In this document: positions 1 through 13,586 of the stretch, in pieces
Layout of the letters: each line of letters begins with the position of its first letter
Position numbering within the stretch: the stretch's first letter is position 1
From: Rhynchosporium graminicola
Lineage: Eukaryota; Ascomycota; Leotiomycetes; Helotiales; Ploettnerulaceae
DNA: 64,000 bases
Direction of reading: 5' to 3'
NCBI GenBank assembly: GCA_900074885.1
Contig: FJUW01000032.1
Coordinates: 124,001-188,000 of the forward strand
Position numbers and translations under genes: made by a program
Notes under the pieces: generated by a model
Databases searched by the model: none
What the model was told of the DNA's origin: nothing
Seen by the model: only the letters and a program-made list of their open reading frames with translations

Positions 1-609
1 CTTGCGTCGCGCAAAGAGTTGCTGCATCATAGGTATAAGCATGGACGCATCCTGCAGCCAAGGAATATCTGGAGTTGAAGTTCTTCGGATCGCCAAGCTT
101 CGTGTCGCCTCACGTCGCCCGAAATTTTTTCAAACGACAACGATCTTGAAGGTGGAATAACGGACCGAACCTTATTTCAGAACAACGATATGGTTCAGAC
201 AGGGACCAGCCCAATTAAGTTATAAGATATATTTTGGGGTACATTTTACAGTTCAGTTTGATAGAGTTGGCTAAAAGACTGATCAAATACTTACCACGGC
301 TGACCAGTCGCCTTTAACACCTACCCAGTTAACAGAATGATTCCTAGACAATTACATCGAAACAGTTTGGCCTGGATGAGAGCCTATGCATACAATCCAT
401 ACTCTCGCAATCGCCGAACTGTAGATACCAAATGGAACTCATTTAGTAACCCATTTTTGACATGAGGCAGGTCCACGAAAAACGTACGTTTCTTCCCTGA
501 TTAAATTCATTTACGGATCTAATCACTCATTCCACAATCTCTTGTGGTAACTCAGTTGAAATTTATGAGGCAATCATCGCCAGGCAGGTTTGAAGAAGTC
601 CACCCTTCT
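1..609. other. Intergenic, no gene seen
   Basis: I see no conserved coding signal, RNA gene or repeat here. The short reading frames have no recognisable protein character. The stretch lies downstream of the minus-strand hypothetical gene that ends at 610, so it probably holds that gene's 3' end. Confidence 0.5.
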
Positions 610-1563
610 TCATCCAGTCTCGGAGCGCTCTACACGCAACTTATCTTGGACATACCAGTATTCGTCCTTGAGAGCTTCAATCCCTTCCTCATCAAGTTCC
701 GGCTCGTTTTCCATCTTAAGGATTTCTCTTTCCAATACGGAAGCTCGAGCGCACATCTTTTCAATTAAATCTTCAGAACTGAGAGGATCAGGTTCGTACG
801 GGTTGTGTGTCACCGTAGGATGCCTCGTTGACTCTTCCATTGCTTGCGCAAAAAGTCTTGGACCCCAACCGCTCGGTATAGATTCCGGGAGAGGATTGGT
901 TGGTGTATCGTCATCTGGCTGTTCTGATTGTTCAGGAAGGGGATTGTTGTCCTTAGTCTCCGGCTGATCGATTACCGCTGAATAAGTAGGTTGCGTATGA
1001 AAGTTTGAAGCTGCCATTACTTCTGTTAGAAAATTCCGTGGGCCACAGCCACTTGCATTGCGTTCCGGCGAAGGATTTGTTAGTGTAATGGCTGGCTGTG
1101 TTGATCTTTCGATAGGATCAATGCTGATCGAATTCTCCGACTGGTTAGTTGCTGCTGATGGACGAGGCCTTATCGACCGTTCCAATAACTCGAGTAGGAG
1201 TTTTCTTGGGCCGTACGAGCTTGGAATAGGTCTTGGAGGAGACTTCGTTGGTGCATCATCGACTGCCTGTTCTGACGTCTCAAAGAGAGAAATGTCTTTC
1301 TTGTCCGACTGATCGGTCACCGCCGAATGAGTTAATTCTGCGTTGAACGTCGACTCTGGTTCTACGTCGAGGAGAGAATACTTGGACTCGGGCTTATATG
1401 GCTGAGAAGTCACCGGGGCATCATAAACTGCCCTGTCTTCTAAGAGTATAAGATCAACATCTTGATTTGACTCGTATGGCTTGCCTGTTACTGTAGGTGA
1501 CCGGGAGACTTTGTCGTCGTGGGAAATCAGCAGCGGCGATACCATAGGCCTGCATTGGGCCAT
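610..1563 (-). CDS. Hypothetical protein with degenerate internal repeats
   Basis: This is a 317-residue reading frame with no family I recognise. Most of the protein is low-complexity, rich in Ser, Pro, Glu and Asp. It holds three imperfect copies of a short block around Gly-Pro-Arg (S-S-Y-G-P-R-K-L-L, S-G-C-G-P-R-N-F-L and S-G-W-G-P-R-L-F-A), each followed by a short helix-like stretch (L-E-R-S, M-A-A-S, M-E-E-S). Two of the copies are preceded by a shared SAV-DQ...SEQ-DD-PT segment. The last 50 or so residues are charged and look like a helix or short coiled coil (from S-S-E-D-L-I-E-K-M-C-A-R-A onward). There is no signal peptide or membrane segment. The repeats and long open frame argue for a real gene, but a spurious frame cannot be excluded, and introns were not resolved. 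Confidence 0.5.
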   Translation of the reverse strand: MAQCRPMVSPLLISHDDKVSRSPTVTGKPYESNQDVDLILLEDRAVYDAPVTSQPYKPESKYSLLDVEPESTFNAELTHSAVTDQSDKKDISLFETSEQAVDDAPTKSPPRPIPSSYGPRKLLLELLERSIRPRPSAATNQSENSISIDPIERSTQPAITLTNPSPERNASGCGPRNFLTEVMAASNFHTQPTYSAVIDQPETKDNNPLPEQSEQPDDDTPTNPLPESIPSGWGPRLFAQAMEESTRHPTVTHNPYEPDPLSSEDLIEKMCARASVLEREILKMENEPELDEEGIEALKDEYWYVQDKLRVERSETG

Positions 1564-3462
1564 ATTGGTTGGACGAGGGTCTGGAGTCTCGGTTGTACTG
1601 GTAATGAGTCAGCTTTCCATTGATACAATAGAGTGTTTAGAACGTACGATGAAGTGTCGATTTTTTCAAGCTATTGCTCTACGGTGGCATTTTTTTCTTT
1701 TCTGCGCTGAAATCTCTTATTGATCATAGCATATCTTATGTACTTTATGTCAAGTACGATCGTGGCAGCTAGGGCTGTGGTCGACATATTTGATTCTTCT
1801 TGAGATAAGAGAAAAATTGGGTTGAGAAATCGATTATGGTTAATTATAAGAAGTAAGTTGAGTGGTGAATTGAATGGAACAGGGATTTCCTCAAAATATT
1901 GAGCGAGGTGTAGAGATGCTCTAGCCTGTCCTCAGAGTGAAAAACTGAATGCTCGAATATTTGAATTATTGAGAAATTACTTGAGCTAATATATTTCTGA
2001 TCGTGTGTTCTCCGTTCCTGCACCGAACATTTGCTAACTTAGTTCCCGTCCCTAGAAGAAGGACCTGTCAAATCAGCCCTCGGCAATTGTAGATAATTCG
2101 TACACGGCTTACTGCTATGTAATCGTTGCGTTACCGGCAAGAAAGGATGTCAAGCAAGGGGGAAAGCCATTTGGATGAACAGAAAGCTTATCATTCGTTC
2201 CTGTTGATATTAAGAAGAAACCCTCCAATCGTCTCACGAATTGTCCTCGATTCTTTTAGCGAAAGTCTCGCTTAGGGTCCTTAGTTCCCGAACGCCTAGG
2301 TAGTGCGGGTAAGTACACAATGGCCGTGAAATGTATTTTACTTCTTGAGGCGATCAGTTGCCTCTTATATGGTTGAAAAGACTCGCTTTAGTCGAGAGAG
2401 AATCCTGTCTGGTCAGTTCCGATGGTAGGCACCAAGTGATTAGTGATCTAGTTGCTAAACTATTCGAGCGCTATTCGGTGAACTACCATCAGATTCAGTA
2501 ATTTCCAAAAATACACAAGACTGTGGTTGAAATTATAGATTTATCCATAACCTGAATTATTCTATGAGCTGAAGAAGATTTCTCTACTCGCTTACTCTTT
2601 GCATTAACAGAGAAACAAGTTGACTGGCTGCAATTTATGGTCCTGTCCTTGAACCACTTATAGGTGGATTTGCAGCCTAGCATAGGGAGTGGAAATAGCC
2701 TATTTCGGAGCTTCTATCTAGGTTCACTCTTATTATCCTGGTCGTGTGTCTTCCAGAGAAAAGCTCAGCGAATATCCTCTATCGATATAGTCACTGCTTT
2801 CGTAAACCAAATCTCGCTTTTTACGAATACGATATACACTAAGCTTAGAGTAAGTACTACTAGTTCTATGTTAGGTAGATTATTAGTGCTATTTATTCTA
2901 GTTCTATTTATATTATATAAGTATAGTAATCGAATTCGGAAGGTGAGTAAGAGAGTAAGATATAATTTATAGATCATTAGGATTAGATAATATATAATTA
3001 AGGATGAAATATTACTTTACTATTAGATAAGAAGAATAGTAAACTTATGAATATACACGTATCTAGAATATATCTCAATAATATTTAGTCTATCAAACTC
3101 CGAGTTTATTAATAGTTGAAGTAATGATTTAGCAATTACTAAGGTAGTCGATCTCAAGAAGTGCAAAGGTGTTAGGAAAAGCTGAAGCTCGACTTAAGTT
3201 CAGATTTATCAGCTTATAGTACTGCATTGATTGAATGTCACTAAACGAATTCTGTGACTTTCAATCGAGTGCTTTTTCAAGTCGCGAAAATATCATAGGA
3301 CATTAATTATGCTCGAGCTTACTATGGATTACACAGATGCTGTCGGTTTTCGGATGGATGAGTTTAGGTTGGTAGGAGTGGAGGGCGAGATTGCGATCAT
3401 GGGGTGTCAATGATTAACTTCACTGCCGAGACTATGAGACGCCTAAATACTGGCTAGCTACT
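1564..3462. other. Intergenic, partly AT-rich
   Basis: No gene is supported. The short reading frames inside have biased, AT-driven composition and no conserved motifs. The right part contains the AT-rich tract listed separately. Confidence 0.5.
2780..3115. repeat. AT-rich tract, probably RIP-mutated repeat
   Basis: The stretch is dominated by A and T and rich in TA dinucleotides (for example long runs of tatatta, attataa and tagataa). Only remnants of reading frames remain. This is the usual look of a fungal transposon copy eroded by C-to-T repeat-induced point mutation. No terminal repeats or transposase relic could be recognised. Confidence 0.5.
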
Positions 3463-4278
3463 ATGATCTGCAGATCATTTACGTCTCTGGATGTTGTCTT
3501 TGATATTCTCCACACAATTCAGCAGCTCGGAGATGCTAGGACTTCGCACCTGGCCTGGATGATAAATTCAAATCAGCCAAAACATGACTGGAAGGCTGAT
3601 ATGAAATCGAATCGCGGCGAATCATTTCAGGGAAGTGGAACATTTGCCTGCTGGCTGCCTGAAAATATCTCACCTACAATTACTCGTGCTGGATTCGATA
3701 AAGCCGCCTCGAAGCTCTCAGAGGACTTCTATCAACGACTTGAGAAGACTGAGAAGCACTACGCAACGTTCTTTGACATTACACGAAATGTTTTTGATGC
3801 CGATGTTCTGGATGGGGAAAGGGACGTCAGAGATTGGACTCCTTGATTTTGAACGTATGAAAGGCTTTGCATTCTTCTTGTCGCAATCCGAAGATGTCGC
3901 GAAAGTTACGCAGAAGATGTGGCGAGTAAGTTGAAGCTCAATCAATCTAGATGGAGAATGGCGCTAACTCTTTAGACTATTGACTGGTGTTACATCTTCT
4001 ACGCTTTGAATTATCAGATCTCCGCGATCCTGCTTGCAACCACAACGAATTGGTATCTGATCCAATCTCTTGTCACCAACCTTTTCTGGATGTTACCATG
4101 GGCAATCGCCGTCACTGAAATCGGCATGACGCCTTCGAATGCTTGGAAGTATCCCTCCATAATTTTCGGCGGCTCTCTTGTCTTTTCCTTACTGAATCTT
4201 TGTGTTATTCTTGCACTTTGGGCATGGTTTCTGAAAAAAGGCAAAGTGAGCTTGGCTTCGGTGACCAAATCTGTTTGA
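3463..4278 (+). pseudogene. Frameshifted membrane-protein gene fragment
   Basis: Two coding pieces join well through a typical 50-bp intron (3926-3975; donor GTAAGT, branch GCTAAC, acceptor TTTAG), in phase 0. The first piece changes frame close to 3835-3846: frame 1 runs into TGA after residues D-W-T-P, and frame 2 continues as L-D-F-E-R-M-K-G-F-A-F-F. Without that change the product would be about 255 residues. The N-terminal half is soluble. The second exon holds three or four hydrophobic segments (around Y-I-F-Y-A-L-N-Y, L-V-T-N-L-F-W-M-L-P-W and G-G-S-L-V-F-S-L-L-N-L-C-V-I-L-A-L-W). No start with a good upstream context is evident at 3463, so the 5' part may also be missing. I do not recognise the family. 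A sequencing error would explain the frameshift equally well. Confidence 0.45.
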
Positions 4279-6619
4279 GGAAGGTAAACACTTGTCACCT
4301 TCCTGTAGCGCAATTATTGGGCATCATTCTGCTGCGATGGCCGCATTATGTAGTTGCCGGAGTAAACAAGCCATGAATACAGCTCAAATCTTGCCGATAA
4401 GGAAATTCCTGTTGCATCTATTCGTACCTAGCTTTCGACGGTATCGAGATAAATGCAATAGAGAAATGCCGCATACAATAGAAGCAAGTCATGCGCGCTG
4501 CAACGCTGCCTGATAGGATGTAGTCAGAAAGAGGGAATCCGATACGCTCCCTGTCAACGTACCTCTTGGTCCTTGGAGGCTAGACACCTGTACAAAGGGC
4601 CTTGATGTATACACTGCATTCAGCTATGTTCTGTATACCTCAACAGGCAACGGATTTGTCATTCGTCTTTTCCGTGTGAAATTTTTTTATGCCTCTGGGA
4701 GTGAGTTTAAAGAACATAATCCTGGACGAAGGATGCAAGATATCGTTCTCATCACAATCAGAACTTCAATGACTTGAATCACAAAAGTCTTGAAGCTAAT
4801 TGTTAGGGTAGTTTCTCTGTCAAAGCAAAGCTAGGCCATAATTTGAGCTCGGAGATAGGCCAATCATTTCGAAGCAGACGCTCCAAAACGCAATACCTTG
4901 CAAACGCATGCATAGAAAGATGAAATGGGGATTTTGCACAGACATGAATCCATATACTTCTATGTGCAAGCGCGTGTGGCTCAACTTCAGGGAGTAGCCT
5001 TTTCCGGAAGGAGGTAACAATGATAACGCGGTTCTCCTCAAGATGGTGTGACAGATGGCAGAAGAGGCGTCGAGGTGGGATCGGGCCAACGGTACTTGGA
5101 CCACGGTTACTGCATATTGGTGTCGACTTACTGTATCGCATGGTCGTGTCCGCGCATCTACTATGGTCTCTGAATGGCACGTGTGATCTCCGGGCGTATG
5201 TGGACGGGAGTAGGCGGATACTGTAAGCGAGGTCGATCGAAGGGGCCAACATAAATGTTCCGTCTGCTGGAGCTCTACTATCACCAATTGAGTTCGACTA
5301 ATAATATTTGCTGCGGAACAGGAATTAGTTCTCCCAACATGATAATTTAATGCTCAGATCTACTCTTCCAAGCTGTCGCATACCCCTTAAATCTCGCCAC
5401 TGTGTTACACAACTAGGTCTTAGCTTAATTCAGCTGTCAAATCAACCGCCTGATGAGCATTCTTGGCACCATGCCTTCATTCGAAGGATCGCGAATTACA
5501 CAGCACACATGGCTTGCCCTGTAAATGCCAAGAAGGAACGTGTATGATAAGCAACCACGATTGCAAGCGAGCTATCTCGAAGTAACGCTAGAGGGGGGTG
5601 CAAGGCCGACTACAATCGGAAGCCGAAGAAAACATGAAATCAGTTGACTTGAAGATCCAACTGCCAATTTCGATCTAAGCACGACATTTGCTATTGCCAA
5701 TTCGAATTTGAGCCCCTGCCATGTATTTGCTAAGCCTGTCCCTTAACCAATCCTCTCCAGGTATGATGAGCTGGCTCGGACGCAGCCTTGTTCAGGAAGG
5801 TTGATGGCGAATCGATGGCGATATACTACCCCAGGAGTTCCAGAACATCTTTCGAATCCTTATCAATGTGCATACCAGGTTGTGAACATTGCCCACATGC
5901 TTCAATGCTTGGTTTGTGCCCTTGCTGCTTTCATGCAGACGTCTATCCAACCAGGTATCTTCCCAACTTCAAATGTCTTGTCACATTCCCTTTTAGCTCA
6001 CAATATGTCAGGCTGAAGATGTCCTGCAGTAATCAGGCACACCGAAGCTTAAAGTCCATCTCATGTTTCTGTTCGATCGGAACCCACGTTAGCTCGTGAT
6101 CGATATACTGGCTAGCCTCTTGTTATCGTCCCTCATTCAGACTTTTGGCTTCTAACGCAGCCTCTTGTGAGGCCTTTTTTTTCAAAAATGCCTATCACAA
6201 GCGACAAGAAAACATGACTCCACAATTTTCCGATGGGTGCCGAGTTGAAGGCGGGCACTCAGTCGACTGTCAGCGCTTGTGGCGTTCTAGAGCTTCCTGT
6301 TCAACGATGGCCTCCCTTCAGATCATCGAAAAAGATGACAATTCGAGAAGGTGTTCAGCGGTCCAAGAGAATTGGGGGATGATTCTGGTGAATTTCACAA
6401 TTCACAGGCGTCTCGGCTCTTCGCAGGTCATTTTCGAATTGGGAGCTGTAGTACTACACTTTGTAGCTGGAACAATATGGCATCAGGAAATATAAGAACA
6501 AGACAAAGCCCCATTAGATTCAGTTACTCACCCCTCATCTCATCTTCTTCAGCTTCATCTGATCAGACTCCTCTCGTCTCCATCTCGTCTTCATCTCAAA
6601 GGTCCTTCTTTAGCCCATC
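4279..6619. other. Long intergenic region, no gene supported
   Basis: Several unrelated short frames occur, including two overlapping minus-strand frames at 4803-5287, but they contradict one another and show no conserved motif. The last 130 bp before 6620 are the likely subtilase promoter and leader: a TATAAG at about 6490 and a strongly pyrimidine-rich CT tract at 6530-6610, common upstream of well-expressed fungal genes. Confidence 0.5.
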
Positions 6620-8010
<1,391 letters not shown>

Positions 8011-8767
8011 ATTACCGAGTTTTATCGAGTTTTGGGATAAAGATGAAGTGGGGTCGAGGTCGTGAGGAGAGGGATGAAGTCGAGTTCCTTTTTGTATTGA
8101 AGACGGATCATCAAAGATGGAAGCATTTTTATTCTTGTGTAGGTAGGGTCCACACGTCCAAGAAGGGGCACGCACTTCATAGAAGAAATACCAAATTGTA
8201 TTTTTCAATATCTTATCCAAAGTGCTGTGAAGAAATTTGCAATGGTAATCGTTAGTATCACTCTGTCGTAGCACGTACAGTCAATTAGTCTGCGTGAGCC
8301 AAAGAGCAGTAATAGTTATGGTGTAGTATCAATTGTATCGTGGCTACAGAATCTAGGTAGTCGAGACTCCGGGAGGGAGATATGTCTGGCCGGCTAAGCC
8401 CCGGCCTAGATACTCGACTAACTCGTGACTATGGACCAACAGTAGTTTTTCGTTCTTTTCCCAAATTACTTTGCATGAGTAGTCACAGGTTATTTCGAAG
8501 TAATGAGAACATTTATTTTCTCATTTGGAAACTACCTAATAAATGGGGCCCGACAAAACTGGCGAGAGATCTGGCTTAGGAAAAGACCTCGAGCCCAAAA
8601 CGCTAAAAAGTAGTACTAGCAGCCTAAAATATGCTGCGATTTCAATGTAGTATTCTCAGTAAATCAAACCTCTACAGAATTCCCTCTCGTATACACCATA
8701 TAATGACTACCCTTCCCCCCCCCCCAAAGAACGAGCGGCCAAAAAATATTCAGTCAAAGTACTTCAC
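8011..8767. other. Intergenic between subtilase and tRNA
   Basis: This holds the subtilase 3' untranslated region and otherwise no supported gene. A run of 13 C residues lies at about 8713-8725, and a T-run terminator for the minus-strand tRNA lies at 8741-8746 (A-run on the plus strand). Confidence 0.5.
8741..8746 (-). terminator. RNA polymerase III T-run terminator
   Basis: Six consecutive T residues on the minus strand start about 21 bases past the 3' end of the tRNA-Met gene. A run of four or more T is the standard pol III stop. Confidence 0.6.
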
Positions 8768-8839
8768 TAGCAATTCCTGGTTTTGATCCAGGGACCTTGG
8801 GGATATGAGCCCCACGCGCTTCCTCTGTGCTAAATTGCT
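8768..8839 (-). tRNA. Initiator tRNA-Met (CAT anticodon)
   Basis: The reverse strand folds into a 72-nt cloverleaf without an intron. The acceptor stem AGCAATT pairs perfectly with AATTGCT, leaving a discriminator A. The anticodon arm is TGGGG-CTCATAT-CCCCA with CAT in the loop, and the T arm is CCTGG-ATCAAAA-CCAGG. Eukaryotic initiator hallmarks are present: an A at the start of the T loop in place of T54, the GATC-AAAC B-box variant, a first base A1, and G-C pairs at the base of the anticodon loop. The D stem (GCAC with GCGC) has one A-C mismatch where initiator genes usually have G-C. CCA is not encoded, as expected in eukaryotes. Confidence 0.88.
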
Positions 8840-9289
8840 TGGATGTACTCGTTGCTTTTCTGATGATTGAAACATTTTTTCTTGTTGCGGTAGTTGATAG
8901 TCTGTCGGACCGCAATTCCACAGCTGGAGTTGGTCGGGAAGGGGGCGAGTGGGTGAGTCACAGAAAGGTTGCGGGAATGTTTGACTATGACCACGCTAAG
9001 ATGGGTGATTCTGAAGGGCTAGATGGAGGTTGTGTGAGAGTGCTTGAGTGGGAAGAATGGCAATCTGATAGAGTATTACTTGGATGTACTTGGGGGACTG
9101 GATGCGGGATTGTGTATTTCTCTATCTATACCTGGAAAATGACTGCACCATTTCGACGACATTGAACGAATGGAAATTGAGTTGCCATAAATACACATAA
9201 TCTTGTCTCAAATTCCAATTCTTCTTAAGAAAGAGGCGACAAACGAAATCTAAGCCTTATCTAACTATCTTTTGAGCATATCCCCATCT
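8840..9289. other. Intergenic, no gene seen
   Basis: The 112-residue plus-strand frame overlapping this stretch begins in tRNA sequence and has no protein-like features, so I do not call it. The region probably contains tRNA 5' flank and the 3' end of the minus-strand gene ending at 9290. Confidence 0.5.
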
Positions 9290-11892
9290 CTAGCAGTGAG
9301 TAGTAATTATAGCAGCCTTCTGTGCTGCCCAGGAAGCATGCATCGACTGAATCTGCAAAGTAGTGCCCATCTGTATCACTGACTCATAAGTGATAGGAGC
9401 ACGGAAACAGGTCCTATTTTGCTCTGAGATGTTGTTCAGAAACTTCATAGCCATACATATCTCGGTGTGTTTCTTCTGAGCAGTCGCCGTCCCTGTTGTA
9501 GCGTATAGAATTCTAGCTACGGCGTGGATATGAGGTTGAGCTAGTAAGCTGTTCATTATCTGCTCGCAGAGCGGCCCTAGTACGTCTTTATCGTCTATCG
9601 CAGCTAAGGCTTGGTCTAGGATATCGTCGTAGTCTGGTAGTGGTTGTGGGGGTGGTAATGGAGGGAGTTGTATGGTTGGAGAGGACATATTAATGTACGG
9701 AACTACTGATGGTTGCAAATTTACGAAAGATCCACCTGCAGCTGGCGTGAGGGTAGGCGCTGGGATGGGTGCTTGAGGGGATGCTGCTTGTTGCTGCCCA
9801 GGATATGCGGGAGGTACAATTTTGTCGAGGTTTGATATTATCTTCATGAGCCGATCGTGTAAGTCGGACCAAGGACATGGCAAGAATCTGGAAACGAAAA
9901 TGCGGAAATCGTCGTGGAATGACGATATGGAATTCCGTGTGTCGAGAAGTAAGCCTGCCTCTTTCTCCATTGTCGACAGTAGCCCACAAATCTGTTTGTG
10001 AATATCCCAGAGTTGCTCTAGCAGTGGGACGAGATTGGCCATGATCGTCGGGGCCATGGGGTCGCTCTCGTAAGTAACGGAAATAATTTCGCTCTGTTCT
10101 CTGATGCTGTGTACTTTCAGATTACGCTCAACGGTCAGAGGCTGGTACAAGGCGACGAGGTTTTCCCTCGTAACTCTCGCATGCTCTTTTCGCTCCGCCG
10201 GTGTTAAAGCTGCCAGTCTCATAGTCTCTCTTGCTTCAATCTTTCGCATATATTCTTCGCAGTTCGCAAGATCCCCACGCAAAGGCATCCAGGCACCTTT
10301 TACCGTGTCGTAATATACCGTACTTATTGCTTTCGGGAGCTGGACAGCTTTCAACCCCATGGATCTGACTTGTACATCCCAAAAAGCATCCGAGTTCAAA
10401 TTCTCGTAAAAGGTCACAGGTATGGGGTGAATCAACGCTGGGCTGGTAATAGCTGGGTTGATGAGTATTGGAAATTTAGACCTGGCTAGAACAGTGGGGA
10501 ACTTTTTCGCAAATAGCGCGATCGATGGTGCTGCCGCACGCTCAACAATAGGAAGATGCTCTCGATCCATTTCCTGAACCAGATCGTCCCCGAATAATGC
10601 CTGTTCGAGTGAATGCCCAAGTCTATTAATGTTTGTGATCAGTAGAGAGATTTTTCGCTTGTAAAGAAAGGAGATTTGCTGGAAGTCGCGTACTCATTTT
10701 TTTGTTCTTGTTGATAGTATGGTTCAGGATACTCATGTGCTATGAATGTCCCGTTCTGGTAATTGTCGATGGCATACCATATGGCGTGCTATAAAATGTT
10801 AGGTAGATGGCGTAAACGAGGTGGCTTAACTCACCACAAACTCATGCACAATCGTCACGGCGATTTGAGAAGTTTGCAAAAGTCTCTCATTGCTGCTCAG
10901 ATCTTCTCTCATCAGAGGTATGAATGATTGGCAAGAGAGGAAAATGTAAATATCCCCCCCTTTGCAGCTTGCAGTAGAACCAAGTGGATAACTCGCATTG
11001 TTCGGATTCATGGGTGGGCCTCCGAGTAGCGAATTGGTTTCTTTATAGACAAAGCCCAGTTTCAGTCTCGGCACGAACACGTCGCTGATCAAAGTGCGCA
11101 ACACGTCGGCAGAACTTGGCCCTTTTAATCGCTCGTCTTGTGTGCGAGGCTGAAATTGTTTGTATCTCAATCTTTCGACTTTGTCCATTCTGATCAAATC
11201 CTCGAATGAAAATCTATCGTCCGGGGTAGCCTTCAAGGTCCCCGCGAGCAAAGCATCAAACTATCACTGTCAGCCTATTTCAGAGAAACTGTCTGGTAGA
11301 AAGTACCCAGGGCAACGATTCTAGTCGAGATAGAATCTGGCATGAAAGACGTAGGCAAGGTTCCAAGTGTTTCCATATCTTGGGCTCGTTGGCGTCCCAA
11401 GCTATTGTTCCTAATCTCGCATTCCCATACTGATCGGGCCCTAGGGTACTCTCGCGTAAGTCGTAAACGGGATTATTTTCTGGCACCCATCTGTTCTGCT
11501 GGAAAATCGGCCAAATTTGGTTTGTGAGATCATTTGGTTTAAGCTGCCGGTTGGTGAGACAATCGAGTTCTTGCAAGTCTTGAGAAGTATATCCCATCTA
11601 ACACAAGACATCAGTATGGCCCTCAGTGAGCACCATGTCTCGGAATTGAGACCAGATTGTAAGGATTGATCAGGATTGAGTGTTCTTGGTCCGAGATCGC
11701 TGATAACAGATGACGGAAATAACGTACTAGCACTTTACGTTGGTACGTCTCGCTTTCGTCCCGAATCGCTTGCGTAGTAGACTGTGCGTTGTAGAACGCG
11801 GGGCCAATGGGCGTGAGTCCACTCTTTCCAGAGCCAGGGGGGCCACCGGGGAAAGTGCCATATTTCAAGGCATAAGATGTAGGTGCAGACAT
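9290..11892 (-). CDS. Uncharacterised fungal protein with HExxH zincin motif
   Basis: Five exons on the minus strand (11892-11728, 11597-11307, 11260-10835, 10788-10694, 10622-9290) splice in frame to 769 residues. The junctions have GTGAGT/GTACGT-type donors and YAG acceptors. Joining exons 3 and 4 creates H-E-F-V-H-A-I-W-Y-A-I-D: a zinc-metallopeptidase HExxH motif at about residues 291-295. It is preceded by a hydrophobic strand (I-A-V-T-I-V) and followed by two candidate third ligands, Glu326 (N-E-L-G) and Glu332 (S-L-E-Q), 31 and 37 residues after the second His. Joining exons 4 and 5 also creates that N-E-L-G-H-S-L-E-Q-A-L-F-G block. The N-terminal 290 residues and the C-terminal Pro-rich half (about residues 580-640) match no family I know. 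There is no signal peptide, so a cytosolic or nuclear place is likely. Peptidase activity is inferred from the motif only. Confidence 0.8.
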
Positions 11893-13586
11893 TGTCTATA
11901 GATCGTTCTCGAGCACTTTCTTGAGTGTTATGTTACGAGTTGCTTTCGTGATGTCGAAAGATTTCTTTTCTCTCCAAACAGCGTTGCAAAAGATCCCGAT
12001 TCTTGTGGGCATTGTGGAAGAACAAAGAGAAATTTGGACTGGACGCACTCAGATTATTCTTTGTCAACACTCGTCAAGAGACCAACATGTGCGTTCCACA
12101 AACAAGGAAGCATGATAGAAGTCACGTGATAGATAGACAACATGAAATGAAAGAAAAGCGTCTTGAAATCGGAAAGCAGACAAAGTCTTCGGGGGGAAAG
12201 CAGCTAGGTGGATGATTCAATCTCGATGTATTCAAAGGATAATCACTTTCAGATTTCTCACTAACTCAATATCTTACCTTCAAACGTGTTCGGGGTCAGA
12301 AAGGTGATCTGACTACAGTTATTCACAATACTACCTATGATCAACATCTCCGCGGCGAAAGTGGATTCGGCCCATTGAACAAGCTTATTTGATATTGAGA
12401 GCTCAACACTTCTACTGACGGGTGAATTTGGTGGGAAACTGCCCGCGGTCATTTTCATACTAATTGCTAGGTTCGAAGACTAATACGTTGAGCCAACACC
12501 TTTGCATAATAGGAAAACGGATCTATGATACCATCACTTTCGCTTCTATTTTAGCATATAACGCGACTTGGTGTAATCGGCAGATTACTGATAAGGCTAG
12601 ATCATATTGTGCTACCTAGAGTCTTGCAGGAGAGGTGTAGTAGGAGTTATATTGTTTGAGTGCCAGACTTTCCGAAAGAATCCCATTGTTGCAGCTGGGA
12701 TGAGAACGTAGACACCTTTAGATAAGAAACACATTAAGATATGGCTCGTCCCTCTTGAAGCTGACATTCCGGTGTGATCTAATATTGCTCGGAGCAATAA
12801 CCTCAATCTTAGACAACTGCAATACGAGGAATTACCAATTGTTATTGTGACTGATGAATCATTATTCGGGAATAGTACTCTCATTGTATATACCGGCCGT
12901 TATCCTCTCCATTCGTAGATTTTATTCGCTCCAAAAGGATTGTCTCACTTGATCGAACATGAAGCACTGGGGAATATGTTTTCTCTGCCGAGCGGGGGNG
13001 GGGGGTGGGGGGGCTGCAACGCTGACTCCAAAGGAGGAGGATGATGGGCGACAGCCACCAAGAACTGGGAGCATCACCTGCCGTTGTAGGATAACCCTAT
13101 GATGAGTCCAAATTCCCATCAGGTATCTTTTGACTTCTCAAATGCAAAATTTTGAAATGGAGCTGTTCTGTACGTATTCTCCTGTGATAATTCAATAATC
13201 TAGCTTGCTTTCGTACGATTATCAAGGACTCCGAACGCGGATCTAGGCCATACATTACAAGTGATTGCAGGGCATGTCACGTGAAGGATACCCTCCTCTA
13301 GCTTGAGCGAGACTAGGTAGATGCCTTTATCTTACCGGTACTCCCAGGTAGGTCAACACTCGCCTTGTTTTCGCGGCCAGAGGTAGAGTCCCCTTCAGGA
13401 ATGGATGTACTGTTTTTTGACTATCTATCTACATCTCCCTTCAAAATCAACATCTTTGCACATTGTACGAGCATCTATTTCGAACAATATTTCTAGCTCG
13501 TTCTTTGAGTACATACACAAATCACGACTGCTTCCCGCTGCAACCAAAATCATTATACAAACTGCAGCGAGAAACTTAGTTGCGAC
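11893..13586. other. Intergenic with an ambiguous base in a G-run
   Basis: No gene is supported. Short minus-strand frames at 12261-12458 and 12612-12884 have no motif and do not join convincingly. One undetermined base (N) lies in a G-rich homopolymer at about 13000, pointing to a sequencing difficulty there. Confidence 0.45.

Noticed and set aside
2664..2977. Opposed frames of 102 and 70 residues
   Set aside because: They lie in AT-rich DNA and reflect composition, with Ile/Tyr/Leu runs and no motif.
4803..5287. Two overlapping minus-strand frames of about 150 residues
   Set aside because: They use different frames over the same bases, have no motifs and are not supported by splice sites.
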